A DNA stretch of 17,450 bases, from assembly GCA_947311265.1 (NCBI GenBank), contig CAMZKQ010000198.1, forward strand, positions 1 through 17,450, read 5' to 3'. Made by a program: the position numbers and the translations under genes. This DNA comes from an uncultured Chlorobiota bacterium. Lineage in GTDB: Bacteria; Bacteroidota; Bacteroidia; Bacteroidales; JAADGE01. Below, piece by piece: positions 1 through 7,146 of the stretch; the first letter of the stretch is position 1; every line of letters begins with the position of its first letter. The notes below the pieces were generated by a model. That model was not told where the DNA came from. It was given only the letters and a program-made list of their open reading frames with translations, and ran no database searches.

Positions 1-27
1 AGAAATACTACTTAAAGAAACAAAATA

Positions 28-43
28 AAAGGCTTTAGCCTTT
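28..43. other. Short hairpin upstream of the Mo-hydroxylase operon
   Basis: A 6-7 bp inverted repeat (AAAGGC / GCCTTT, four-base loop) sits 30 bp before the first start codon. Only three T residues follow, so it is a poor intrinsic terminator. It could be the end of an upstream transcript or a leader hairpin. The rest of positions 1-72 is AT-rich with no coding frame I can support. Confidence 0.3.
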
Positions 44-72
44 ACAAATTATCACCTAATACAACAAAATAA

Positions 73-957
73 ATGGCACTTTCACACGAGTTTGAATATG
101 TAAAAGCAAAAACAATTGAAGAAGCAGTAAAACTGCTTAGTAAAAACACCAATGCAAAAATACTTGCCGGAGGCACCGACCTTGCAGTACATATAAAAGA
201 GGACGTTACAGCCCCTGATTTGTTAATTGATGTAAAAGGAATAGAGGAGTTTAAAAGACTCAATTTCCAAGACAATAAATTATATATTGGAGCAGGCATT
301 ACGTTTTCAGGTTTAATGAAATCGCAAGATGTAAAACAGCATTTCAGAATGCTTTGGGAGGCAGCAGAAACTGTCGCCTCAGTTGGGATTCGTAACCGAG
401 CAACCGTTGCTGGAAATATTTGCTCGGCAGTACCATCTTTGGATTCAGCCCCCCCCCTTTTAATTTACGATGCAAAAGTAAACCTAACTTCCATAGAAGG
501 GAAACGCACAGTTGATATTAAAGAATGGTTTGTAAGCCCCAAGAAAACAGCCATCTGGACGGATGAAATCGTAACAGGGATAGTACTATCGCTACCAGAA
601 GAAAAATCAGGAGGTTGCTACAAAAAACTAGGGCGTTATTCTGGCGAAGACCTAGCACAAGTAGGTATTAGTGTACTTGCTTTGGCAGGAAATAAATACA
701 GAGTGGCAGTATGTGCAGTAGGCCCAATCCCTAAGCGAGCCGAAAAAACAGAAGCCGTTTTAAATGGAAATAAAATTACCCCAGAACTTATAAAAGAAGC
801 AAAAAAAGCACTCGCTTCGGAAATCTCACCAATTACAGATATTCGGGCAAGCAAAGAGTACCGAATGCACATGGCAGGCGTAATGTTTGAGCGGGCATTG
901 CTAGAAGCAAATAAATTGCTAGCCGGGGAAGAGGTTAAATCAGAACCTATTATGTAA
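73..957 (+). CDS. Molybdenum hydroxylase, FAD-binding subunit (XDH/CoxM family)
   Basis: This 294-residue protein is the flavin subunit of a three-subunit molybdenum hydroxylase. It passes electrons from the 2Fe-2S subunit to an acceptor. An N-terminal PCMH-type FAD-binding half carries AGGTD (residues 32-36), which fits the family's pyrophosphate-binding loop, and TVAGN (111-115), the second FAD contact motif. The C-terminal part from about residue 180 matches the CO dehydrogenase flavoprotein C-terminal domain. Length is normal for CoxM-type subunits. There is no cysteine-rich insert like the extra 4Fe-4S domain of 4-hydroxybenzoyl-CoA reductase beta. The ATG at 73 begins the usual conserved N-terminus. 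The 2Fe-2S gene follows after 56 bp. An unusual run of nine C residues (449-457) lies in frame near codons 126-129. The family is certain; the substrate is not. Confidence 0.93.
   Translation: MALSHEFEYVKAKTIEEAVKLLSKNTNAKILAGGTDLAVHIKEDVTAPDLLIDVKGIEEFKRLNFQDNKLYIGAGITFSGLMKSQDVKQHFRMLWEAAETVASVGIRNRATVAGNICSAVPSLDSAPPLLIYDAKVNLTSIEGKRTVDIKEWFVSPKKTAIWTDEIVTGIVLSLPEEKSGGCYKKLGRYSGEDLAQVGISVLALAGNKYRVAVCAVGPIPKRAEKTEAVLNGNKITPELIKEAKKALASEISPITDIRASKEYRMHMAGVMFERALLEANKLLAGEEVKSEPIM
449..457 (+). repeat. Poly-C tract (C9) inside the FAD subunit gene
   Basis: Nine consecutive C bases occur in an otherwise AT-rich coding region, encoding part of Ala-Pro-Pro-Leu. The frame is intact with nine. 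Loss or gain of one C would truncate the FAD subunit. Confidence 0.8.
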
Positions 958-1013
958 GCTCTGAATAATTAATAAACAGATAAAGTAAATTTGGTAGATA
1001 TAAATTTAAAACG

Positions 1014-1475
1014 ATGAAAAAAATAGTTATAAAATTAAACGGTGAAACAAGATATACACATGTTGAACCAAATGACACATTATTAGACATCTTGCGTGAT
1101 AACTTAGGTGCAACAAGCGTAAAATCAGGCTGCGAAAGAGGCGACTGCGGTGCTTGTGCAGTACTCCTGCAAGGCGAAAGCGTAAGAAGCTGCCTAATCT
1201 TTGCCGTTGAGGCAGACGGGCAAGCGGTAGAAACCATCGAGGGCATGTCCAAAGATAGAAAAATGTCGGACTTGCAAACTGCATTTCATGAAAAAAATGC
1301 TTTTCAGTGTGGCTTTTGTGCCCCTGGCACAATCATCTCTACAGTAGAACTTTTGAAAGAAAATCCACAGCCAGAAAAAGCCGAAATACAAGAAGCAATT
1401 GCAGGTAATCTTTGCAGGTGTACAGGATACAGCACAATCATAGATACTGTAAAAGAGTTCTCTGAAAAGAAATAA
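1014..1475 (+). CDS. Molybdenum hydroxylase, 2Fe-2S subunit (CoxS/HcrC family)
   Basis: This 153-residue protein is the iron-sulfur subunit carrying two [2Fe-2S] clusters between the molybdenum site and FAD. The plant-ferredoxin-like N-terminal half has C40, C45, C48 and C60 in the expected C-x4-C-x2-C-x11-C spacing. The C-terminal helical half has C99-x2-C102 and C134-x-C136 (NLCRCTGY), the ligands of the cluster nearest the molybdopterin. All eight ligands are present and the length is typical (150-170 residues). No Tat or Sec signal is visible, so the complex is probably cytoplasmic. The gene lies between the FAD and molybdopterin genes (gaps 56 and 54 bp) in the common M-S-L order. Confidence 0.96.
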   Translation: MKKIVIKLNGETRYTHVEPNDTLLDILRDNLGATSVKSGCERGDCGACAVLLQGESVRSCLIFAVEADGQAVETIEGMSKDRKMSDLQTAFHEKNAFQCGFCAPGTIISTVELLKENPQPEKAEIQEAIAGNLCRCTGYSTIIDTVKEFSEKK

Positions 1476-1529
1476 CTTTTAAAATTGCTAAAAATACTTA
1501 GATTAAGTATCAAAAATTAAGACAAAAAA

Positions 1530-3887
1530 ATGAAAAAAGAATATACAAATATAGGAAAATCAGCTTTACGAATAGATGGTAAAGAAAAACTATCCGGAGC
1601 AGCAATATATACTGATGATATTGATTTTGGTCCTAATTTGCTTTACGCTGAAATTGTGGAAAGCCCTTATGCCCATGCAATTATAAAAAATATTGACTAC
1701 TCGGAAGCTCTAAAAGTACCAGAGGTTATTACTGTAGTTACTGGTAAAGATTTCCCCTACCAGTTTGGCTTATACATGAAGGATAGGCATATTTTTCCGC
1801 AAAAAAAAGTCCGTTTTGTAGGCGAGCAAGTGGCCGCAGTTGTAGCACGTTGCCCTAAAGTAGCAAGGCGTGCCGCCAAATTGGTAAAAGTAGAATATGA
1901 AGAACTAGAAGCCGTAATTTCACAAATTGATGCGGCAGAAGATAAACCCAAAACCATTGTTCATGAAGACTTAGGCAACTACTGGCACGTCCCGTGGTTT
2001 TTCCCTCGGGCTAATACAAATATTGCACATTGGCGTAAAATTAGAAAAGGTGAACCTGATAAAGCCTTTAAAGGTGCCGCCTATATCTTAGACGATACTT
2101 ACAATGTACCTCGCTACTCCCATTGCCCAATTGAAATTCATGTTGCCGTAGGCAAATACGATTTATCAGGGCGGCTTACCATTTGGGCATCATCGCAATC
2201 GCCACACACACAACGACACGTTTTTGCAGAAGCACTTGCACCACTAGGCTTAAAACATGGCAATATTAGAGTAATTGCCCCCCATGTTGGCGGCGGATTT
2301 GGAGCAAAAGCAGGGGTAACAATGGAAATTCTTGCCGCAGCAATTGCAACAAAAGTCCCCGGCAACCCCGTAAAAGTCCTCTGGACAAGAGAGCGTGAGT
2401 TTTATAACACCTACCAGCGTTTGGGCGTGCAAGCACGGCTAAAAATAGGGGTGGATAAAACAGGAAAAATACTAGCCCTTCACCACGAATTACTTTGGGA
2501 CGCTGGTGCGTATGTAGAGTATGGTGCTAATGTTGTAAACGCAGTAGGGCTATCGGCAATAGGCCCTTATAAAATTGATAATGTTTCCATTGATTCCGTT
2601 TGCATCTATACCAACCTTCCCCCAGGAGGGGCATACAGAGGCTTTGGCTATTCTGAATTTTTATTTGGTTTGGAGTCGCACATGACCAGAATCGCAAAGC
2701 ATCTAGGGCTAGACCCTATTGCAATTCGTCGTGTAAATGCAATAAAAGAAGGCGATACAACAGCTTACGGAGCAAAAATGAACCCCAATGGCTTGCATAA
2801 AGCTATAGAAGCCGTTGAAAAAGAAATTGACTGGTACGGAAAACATACAACAAACAACCCCAATAAAGTAATAGGTAAAGGCTTTTCGCTACTTTGGAAA
2901 GCACCAGCCATGCCACCCAACGCAAGTTCCGCTTGCTTCCTTAAGTTTAATGAAGATGCCAGTATAAACCTCTTGGTTTCAGGTATGGATATTGGGCAAG
3001 GTTACCTAACTGTTATGGCACAAATTGCAGGTGAAATACTGGGCGTTCCAACCTCAAAAATTAGGAGCGAAAACCCTGACACCGACCGCAACCCTTACGA
3101 ATGGCAAACCGTAGCATCGCACATAACATGGAGCAGCGGAAATGCAGTAAAAAAAGCAGCCATAGATGCAAGAAATCAAATCTTCGATTTAATTGTAAGA
3201 ACAAAATACTTGCCAAAAGACGAGCTGTATTTAGAAGACGAAAAAGTAAAATGCCATACCAACCCAAATTTTGAATTAGCACTCAAAGATTTTGTTGTAG
3301 ATGGGATACAAACCAAAGATGGCACGTATAAAGGCGGGCCAATACTAGGAAAAGGAACATTCTTACCAGAATTTTCGACCACTAAATCGAACCCAGAAAC
3401 AGGGCAAGGCGGACATCCTAACGTGCATTATACCGTAGGAGCTGCTGCCATGATTATGGAAATAGACAAAAATACAGGTAAAATAAAAATTCTTAAGGCC
3501 GTTGAGGCCATTGATTGCGGAAAGGCAATTAACCCAGACTTAGTTAATGGGCAAATTGTGGGCGGGCTTGTGCAAGGACTTGCCACCGTGCTATACGAAG
3601 ACATGCGTTATAGCGAAAAAGGGAAACTTCTAAACCCAAACTTTACGGATTATAAAATCCCTACGGCAAAAGATATTCCTGATGTAATTGTACCAATTAT
3701 TGTAGAAGTACCACAGCCTGATGGGCCTTTTGGAGCAAGAGGAATGGGTGAGCATACCATGCTGCCAGCCGCACCAATGGTAGCAAATGCAGTAGAAGAC
3801 GCTCTTGGAGTGCGGATAACTTCGATGCCAATAACGGCAGAAAAAGTGATTATGACAATGATAAAAGAAGGCAAATATAAAGATTAA
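1530..3887 (+). CDS. Molybdenum hydroxylase, molybdopterin-binding catalytic subunit (CoxL/HcrA/XdhB family)
   Basis: This 785-residue catalytic subunit hydroxylates (or reductively dehydroxylates) its substrate at a molybdopterin cofactor. The N-terminal aldehyde oxidase/xanthine dehydrogenase a/b hammerhead domain covers about residues 15-130, and the Mo-binding domain covers about 150-770. Visible active-site elements are Q223 (in SSQSPHTQR), the GGGFGAK loop (254-260), R370 in AYRGFGYSE, and E741 in GARGMGE, the catalytic glutamate. The residue after the loop lysine is Ala261. Purine-oxidising xanthine dehydrogenases have a substrate-binding glutamate there, so xanthine is not the obvious substrate. 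No CO dehydrogenase-type active-site cysteine motif is apparent. pncB follows after only 16 bp. Family assignment is firm. Nicotinate, an aldehyde, an N-heterocycle or an aromatic CoA ester all remain possible substrates. Confidence 0.95.
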   Translation: MKKEYTNIGKSALRIDGKEKLSGAAIYTDDIDFGPNLLYAEIVESPYAHAIIKNIDYSEALKVPEVITVVTGKDFPYQFGLYMKDRHIFPQKKVRFVGEQVAAVVARCPKVARRAAKLVKVEYEELEAVISQIDAAEDKPKTIVHEDLGNYWHVPWFFPRANTNIAHWRKIRKGEPDKAFKGAAYILDDTYNVPRYSHCPIEIHVAVGKYDLSGRLTIWASSQSPHTQRHVFAEALAPLGLKHGNIRVIAPHVGGGFGAKAGVTMEILAAAIATKVPGNPVKVLWTREREFYNTYQRLGVQARLKIGVDKTGKILALHHELLWDAGAYVEYGANVVNAVGLSAIGPYKIDNVSIDSVCIYTNLPPGGAYRGFGYSEFLFGLESHMTRIAKHLGLDPIAIRRVNAIKEGDTTAYGAKMNPNGLHKAIEAVEKEIDWYGKHTTNNPNKVIGKGFSLLWKAPAMPPNASSACFLKFNEDASINLLVSGMDIGQGYLTVMAQIAGEILGVPTSKIRSENPDTDRNPYEWQTVASHITWSSGNAVKKAAIDARNQIFDLIVRTKYLPKDELYLEDEKVKCHTNPNFELALKDFVVDGIQTKDGTYKGGPILGKGTFLPEFSTTKSNPETGQGGHPNVHYTVGAAAMIMEIDKNTGKIKILKAVEAIDCGKAINPDLVNGQIVGGLVQGLATVLYEDMRYSEKGKLLNPNFTDYKIPTAKDIPDVIVPIIVEVPQPDGPFGARGMGEHTMLPAAPMVANAVEDALGVRITSMPITAEKVIMTMIKEGKYKD

Positions 3888-3903
3888 AAAAAACAGACAC
3901 ACT

Positions 3904-5070
3904 ATGCTAAAATCACTTTTAGATAATGATTTATATAAATTTACGATGCAGAATGCCGTAATAAAGCATTTTCCGAAAGCCAAAGTTCGCTTTTCTTTTA
4001 TTAATAGAGGTAAAACCGCATTCCCAGAAGGCTTTGGCGAAACCCTACGTGCCGAAATTCATAAAATGGAGCAATTATCGCTTACGCTAGATGAAAAAAA
4101 ATTTCTTGCCGAAACTTGCAACTTTTTAGACCCTACTTATATCGACTTCTTGGCGGGCTACAAATATAATGCTAGCGAAGTAGGCGTAATTCAAAAAAAT
4201 GGAGATTTGCAAATCTCCATAGAAGGCTATTGGTACAGAACCATTTTGTGGGAAGTGCCTTTAATGGCCTTAATATCTGAGCTGTATTTTAAAATGACTG
4301 GGCAAGAAACTTACGACGAAGAGAAAATTAAAGACATTGCAAGGAAAAAAGCAGCTGGCTATAAAATACTAGGCATTAAGTTTGCCGACTTTGGCACACG
4401 GCGCCGCTACTCTGCACAAAACCACGATAGAGTTGTTAAGGAGCTAAAAAGCTACGGTAGTAAAGCCTTTACAGGCACAAGCAATGTGCATTTTGCACAT
4501 AAGTACAAGACAACGCCTATCGGTACGCATGCCCACGAATGGTTCATGTTTCATGCGGCAAAATATGGCTTTAAAATGGCCAACCAAATTTCGCTGGAAA
4601 ACTGGATAGATACTTACCGAGGCGATTTAGGAATTGCCCTTTCGGATACATTTACAACCGAAGTTTTCTTTAAAACGTTCGACAAAAAGTTTGCAAAACT
4701 TTTCGATGGCATTCGCCACGACTCGGGAGATGCTGTTGAATTTGCTGATAAAACAATTAAGCATTACAAAAAATTAGGGATAGACCCACTGGCAAAAACC
4801 ATTGTTTTTTCTGATGGGCTAAACCCAAAAGAAGTAGAACGGATAACCAAAGCTTGCCGAGGAAAAATTGGTATATCATTTGGAATAGGTACTAATTTTA
4901 CTAACGATGTGGGAGTAAAGGCTTTAAATATGGTCATTAAAATTACCCAGGCAAAACCCGAAAATCAAAATTGGATTGATACTGTAAAACTCTCCGATAA
5001 TGTAGGTAAGCACACGGGAGATGAAAAAGCAATTTTGCTTTGCAAATCTGTGCTTGAAATAAATGACTAA
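3904..5070 (+). CDS. pncB: Nicotinate phosphoribosyltransferase
   Basis: This 388-residue enzyme makes nicotinate mononucleotide from nicotinate and PRPP, with ATP hydrolysis, in the Preiss-Handler NAD salvage pathway. The N-terminus, with LLDNDLYKFTMQ (residues 4-15), is the family hallmark that lines the nicotinate site. FADFGTRRR (near residue 160) is the usual core motif. GTHAHEW contains H209 and H211, one of which matches the transiently phosphorylated histidine. RHDSGD and the FSDGLN / GIGTNFTND stretches form the PRPP-binding face. Length fits bacterial PncB (about 400). The gene starts 16 bp after the Mo-hydroxylase catalytic subunit and ends 20 bp before queD, so cotranscription is likely. 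The placement raises the idea that the hydroxylase acts on a pyridine compound, which is inference only. Confidence 0.96.
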   Translation: MLKSLLDNDLYKFTMQNAVIKHFPKAKVRFSFINRGKTAFPEGFGETLRAEIHKMEQLSLTLDEKKFLAETCNFLDPTYIDFLAGYKYNASEVGVIQKNGDLQISIEGYWYRTILWEVPLMALISELYFKMTGQETYDEEKIKDIARKKAAGYKILGIKFADFGTRRRYSAQNHDRVVKELKSYGSKAFTGTSNVHFAHKYKTTPIGTHAHEWFMFHAAKYGFKMANQISLENWIDTYRGDLGIALSDTFTTEVFFKTFDKKFAKLFDGIRHDSGDAVEFADKTIKHYKKLGIDPLAKTIVFSDGLNPKEVERITKACRGKIGISFGIGTNFTNDVGVKALNMVIKITQAKPENQNWIDTVKLSDNVGKHTGDEKAILLCKSVLEIND

Positions 5071-5090
5071 TTAACAGACTATAAAAGAAT

Positions 5091-5537
5091 ATGCAAAAAA
5101 TACGCTTAACCAAAGAATTTGGTTTTGAAGCTGCTCACGCACTGCACAATTACGACGGAAAATGTAAAAATATACATGGGCATTCCTATAAACTTTTTGT
5201 AACAGTTTTGGGAGTACCCGAGGTGGACGAAAATGCTACCAAATATGGTATGGTTATGGATTTTGGCGATTTAAAAAAAATTATAAATACGCTTATTGTC
5301 GATAAATTTGACCATGCACTTGTACTTTCTTCAAAATCTGAGATTGATAAAAATAAAGGGAAGGAACTATTTGAGCGTTTTGTTGAAACGGATTATCAGC
5401 CCACTTGCGAAAATATGTTGGTAGATTTTGCCGATAAAATAAGCCCACTTTTGCCTCAAAATGTAAAACTTCATAGCCTTAAATTGTACGAAACGGCAAA
5501 CTCTTATGCCGAGTGGTTTGCAAGCGACCAAGAATAG
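5091..5537 (+). CDS. queD: 6-carboxytetrahydropterin synthase / 6-pyruvoyltetrahydropterin synthase family
   Basis: This 148-residue T-fold enzyme belongs to the family that converts 7,8-dihydroneopterin triphosphate to 6-carboxytetrahydropterin, the second step of queuosine (7-deazaguanine) synthesis. The zinc ligands are visible as H16, H29 and H31 (FEAAH...NIHGHSY). C25 precedes them as the catalytic cysteine, the D74-H75 pair (KFDHAL) supplies the proton relay, and E134 (LKLYETANSYAEW) anchors the pterin. The CxxxHGH spacing is that of QueD-like rather than folate-specialised PTPS-III proteins. It is the last gene of the operon. No other queuosine genes are in view, so the exact subfamily (QueD or another PTPS) is slightly uncertain. 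The stop codon lies one base from the stop of the convergent gene. Confidence 0.9.
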   Translation: MQKIRLTKEFGFEAAHALHNYDGKCKNIHGHSYKLFVTVLGVPEVDENATKYGMVMDFGDLKKIINTLIVDKFDHALVLSSKSEIDKNKGKELFERFVETDYQPTCENMLVDFADKISPLLPQNVKLHSLKLYETANSYAEWFASDQE

Positions 5538-5538
5538 A

Positions 5539-6150
5539 TTAAATCATTTTTCGACTTTCTGCAAATTTAAGAATTGCAGTTGTAATTTCTTTAGAGCTTA
5601 GGCGATTGATATGAAAAATAGCATCAACTAATTCATTGTCAGGTAAGTTACCATTAAAATAGTCTAAAAATGAAACCCTGTGGCTGGCGGTATCTGCAAT
5701 ATATTTTTGGGCTTGTATTTCGGTCATTTTTAAATTAACCATTACATTTTTTATGCGATAATCTATATGAGCTGCCATTTTTATATGTAGCGAGTTCGGA
5801 ATGTCTTGTGCAATGATGCTTCCTGCTCTACCCATAATAATACAATTCCCTCGCTCGGCATAGTCTCTAACTATTTTGCGGATTGCTTCTTTTACTTCGT
5901 TATCTGTAACTGCCTTTTTTCGAGTATATTCGGAGAGTAAAATGCTTTCTAAACTTTTTTCTTGTGCACCAAAAACATGAGAAATTTCTTCTGTGCGTAC
6001 ATTTAATAGATGTGCAGCATCTTCGAGTACTTGGTTAGTTACTAAAACCCATGGTTTTTTAGCCTTTGCAGAGAGGTGTTTTACAAGTTCGCTTGCAATA
6101 TTTATGGCATTTGAGCCAAATTCTCTTGAAATTGTAATTACTAGTCCCAC
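5539..6150 (-). CDS. Cytidylate kinase-like family protein
   Basis: This 203-residue P-loop protein belongs to the cytidylate-kinase-like family that is common in Bacteroidota and Firmicutes. It begins with ITISREFGS (residues 4-12), the family's distinctive start. The glycine-rich nucleotide loop that usually follows (GSGG...) is here GSNAINIA, so the P-loop is degenerate and ATP binding is not assured. GNCIIMGRAGSIIAQD (near residue 100) is the second conserved block, matching the region where nucleoside monophosphate kinases bind substrate. A conserved helical tail with Arg/His (ASHRVSFLDYF) follows. True cytidylate kinase (Cmk) is a different, better-conserved branch, so I do not use the cmk symbol. 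The gene converges on queD with a one-base gap, and no terminator fits between them. Confidence 0.82.
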   Translation of the reverse strand: MGLVITISREFGSNAINIASELVKHLSAKAKKPWVLVTNQVLEDAAHLLNVRTEEISHVFGAQEKSLESILLSEYTRKKAVTDNEVKEAIRKIVRDYAERGNCIIMGRAGSIIAQDIPNSLHIKMAAHIDYRIKNVMVNLKMTEIQAQKYIADTASHRVSFLDYFNGNLPDNELVDAIFHINRLSSKEITTAILKFAESRKMI

Positions 6151-6347
6151 TTGGCTAGCTTATTAAAAAAGTTTGCTGTAAAAGTATAAAATTAAGTTTG
6201 TTTACCAATTAAATTTCAAAACTTATTAGCTTATTTTTGTTGGTATAACGCCACCAGCACAATGTTACACACTTTTTTTTTATTTCGTCCCTAAATTTAT
6301 ATCAATTGAAGATGAATAGGATAATGATTTTATGTATTTTTCCATTT
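6151..6347. other. Non-coding AT-rich spacer left of the IS remnant
   Basis: About 200 bases upstream of the kinase-like gene and left of the insertion-sequence remnant contain no supportable reading frame. A weak hairpin (TGTTGG 6238-6243 with CCAGCA 6254-6259, one G-U pair) and a nine-T run follow one another too loosely to be called a terminator. The promoter of the minus-strand gene should lie here, but I see no convincing TTTG / TAnnTTTG pair. Confidence 0.4.
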
Positions 6348-6359
6348 AGTACATGACAA
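6348..6359 (+). repeat. Left terminal inverted repeat of the IS remnant
   Basis: AGTACATGACAA is an exact reverse complement of positions 6888-6899. Confidence 0.8.
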
Positions 6360-6402
6360 AAAAGATAAAATTCGCCAAAAATAACAGTAGAAAGCTTGTA
6401 TA

Positions 6403-6471
6403 AAATATTGGTTTTCACTATATTAGTAGATTATTTCGACGTAATTTATCTAATGAGGAAAACCAATATTT
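6403..6471 (+). promoter_or_regulatory. Inverted repeat spanning the transposase start codon
   Basis: A perfect 14-bp inverted repeat (6403-6416 with 6458-6471) brackets a 41-base loop that contains the likely transposase ATG at 6453. A transcript reading in from outside the element would fold this stem and bury the start region. A transcript starting inside the loop could not. Several IS elements use such a device to limit transposase made from neighbouring promoters. The structure is seen in the sequence; the function is inferred. Confidence 0.5.
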
Positions 6472-6809
6472 CAAACAAAAATAGTGATTTAAATTCGATT
6501 TTAAAAGTATATTTTAAAGATAATCTGAATCTAGCGAGAATAAAGTTCATTTCGATGTTTATCATTGCTCTCAGCAAGCTGCAAACCGTTAATTTCAGCA
6601 AACTTCCAACGGCATTTGACAGTTTTGCCAATGCAGATTCATCACTCAGGCGTATTCAAAGATTTATAGCTAAATTTAGCTTAAATTCAGATATTATTGC
6701 TCAATTAATTTTCAGTTTACTTCCTGAGAAAGAGGAACTAACCCTTACTATTGATAGAACAAATTGGAAATTTGGGACTGTTGATATTAATATATTGGTA
6801 GTGCTTTAA
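6453..6809 (+). pseudogene. Transposase N-terminal fragment (IS4-like), truncated
   Basis: The frame from ATG 6453 (an earlier in-frame ATG at 6396 is less likely) gives 118 residues. They match, from memory, the N-terminus of IS4-type transposases of Bacteroidota: a helical segment with ADSSLRRIQRFI, and then LTIDRTNWKFG, whose Asp is the first residue of the DDE catalytic triad. Two residues beyond the next conserved block (INILV) the frame ends in TAA at 6807. The rest of the catalytic domain is missing through internal deletion. The same frame resumes with two stops before the Leu-Ser-Cys-Thr-stop at the right repeat. It cannot encode an active transposase but could be mobilised in trans by a full-length relative. 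Confidence 0.8.
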
Positions 6810-6887
6810 TTCCGTTGTTACGATTTTAATTCGTCAAGAAAATTACCTTGTTTGTAGTAATATTTTTCAATATACATTCCAATAACA

Positions 6888-6899
6888 TTGTCATGTACT
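6888..6899 (-). repeat. Right terminal inverted repeat of the IS remnant
   Basis: TTGTCATGTACT is an exact reverse complement of the left end at 6348-6359 and overlaps the last codons of the original transposase. Confidence 0.8.
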
Positions 6900-6902
6900 T
6901 AG

Positions 6903-7146
6903 GTTTTTTTTTGATAAATACAATTTTATATCATCTGTACGACTATTACAAAACTAAAATTAGTGATATTATGTTCCAAAAAAAAATTGTGAGACATTTG
7001 TAACTGATTGGTTATATGTAGATTATAAGATATCTTACACTAAACCCAAGATGTACAACCTTCAAAATACCCAAAACTAGGTATTGCCCAAAGTTAAATT
7101 TAACTTTTTCTTTGCAGTATAAAACAATAATTAAAAATTTGATTTA
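6903..7146. other. Non-coding spacer upstream of the porin gene
   Basis: This is AT-rich sequence with no supportable gene. It contains a 12-bp palindrome, TAAGATATCTTA (7026-7037), and the 18-bp palindrome listed separately. The porin promoter should be here. No clean TTTG / TAnnTTTG pair is visible. Confidence 0.4.
7090..7107. promoter_or_regulatory. Perfect 18-bp palindrome upstream of the porin gene (candidate operator)
   Basis: AAAGTTAAATTTAACTTT reads identically on both strands and ends 39 bp before the porin start codon. It has no loop, so it is better suited to a dimeric DNA-binding protein than to an RNA hairpin. A T-rich run follows, so a terminator of an earlier transcript is a weaker alternative. 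Confidence 0.45.

Larger units (their letters stand above)
6348..6899 (+). mobile_element. Internally deleted insertion sequence remnant with 12-bp terminal inverted repeats
   Basis: The left end AGTACATGACAA (6348-6359) and the right end TTGTCATGTACT (6888-6899) are perfect 12-bp inverted repeats enclosing about 550 bp. Inside is the N-terminal part of a transposase and then degenerate sequence. The right repeat, read in the transposase frame, spells Leu-Ser-Cys-Thr and then a stop at 6900-6902, so the original coding region probably ran into the right end. TTA lies directly outside both ends if the repeat is taken as GTACATGACAA, a possible but very short target duplication. The element resembles a miniature, non-autonomous derivative of a roughly 1.2-1.4 kb IS. 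IS4-like is my best guess. Confidence 0.75.

Noticed and set aside
3630..3983. 117-codon minus-strand frame across the Mo-subunit/pncB junction
   Set aside because: It overlaps two strongly conserved genes and has low-complexity aromatic/Cys composition typical of a shadow frame.
7026..7037. 12-bp palindrome TAAGATATCTTA
   Set aside because: It is pure AT-rich symmetry of a length expected by chance, with no promoter or gene feature attached.
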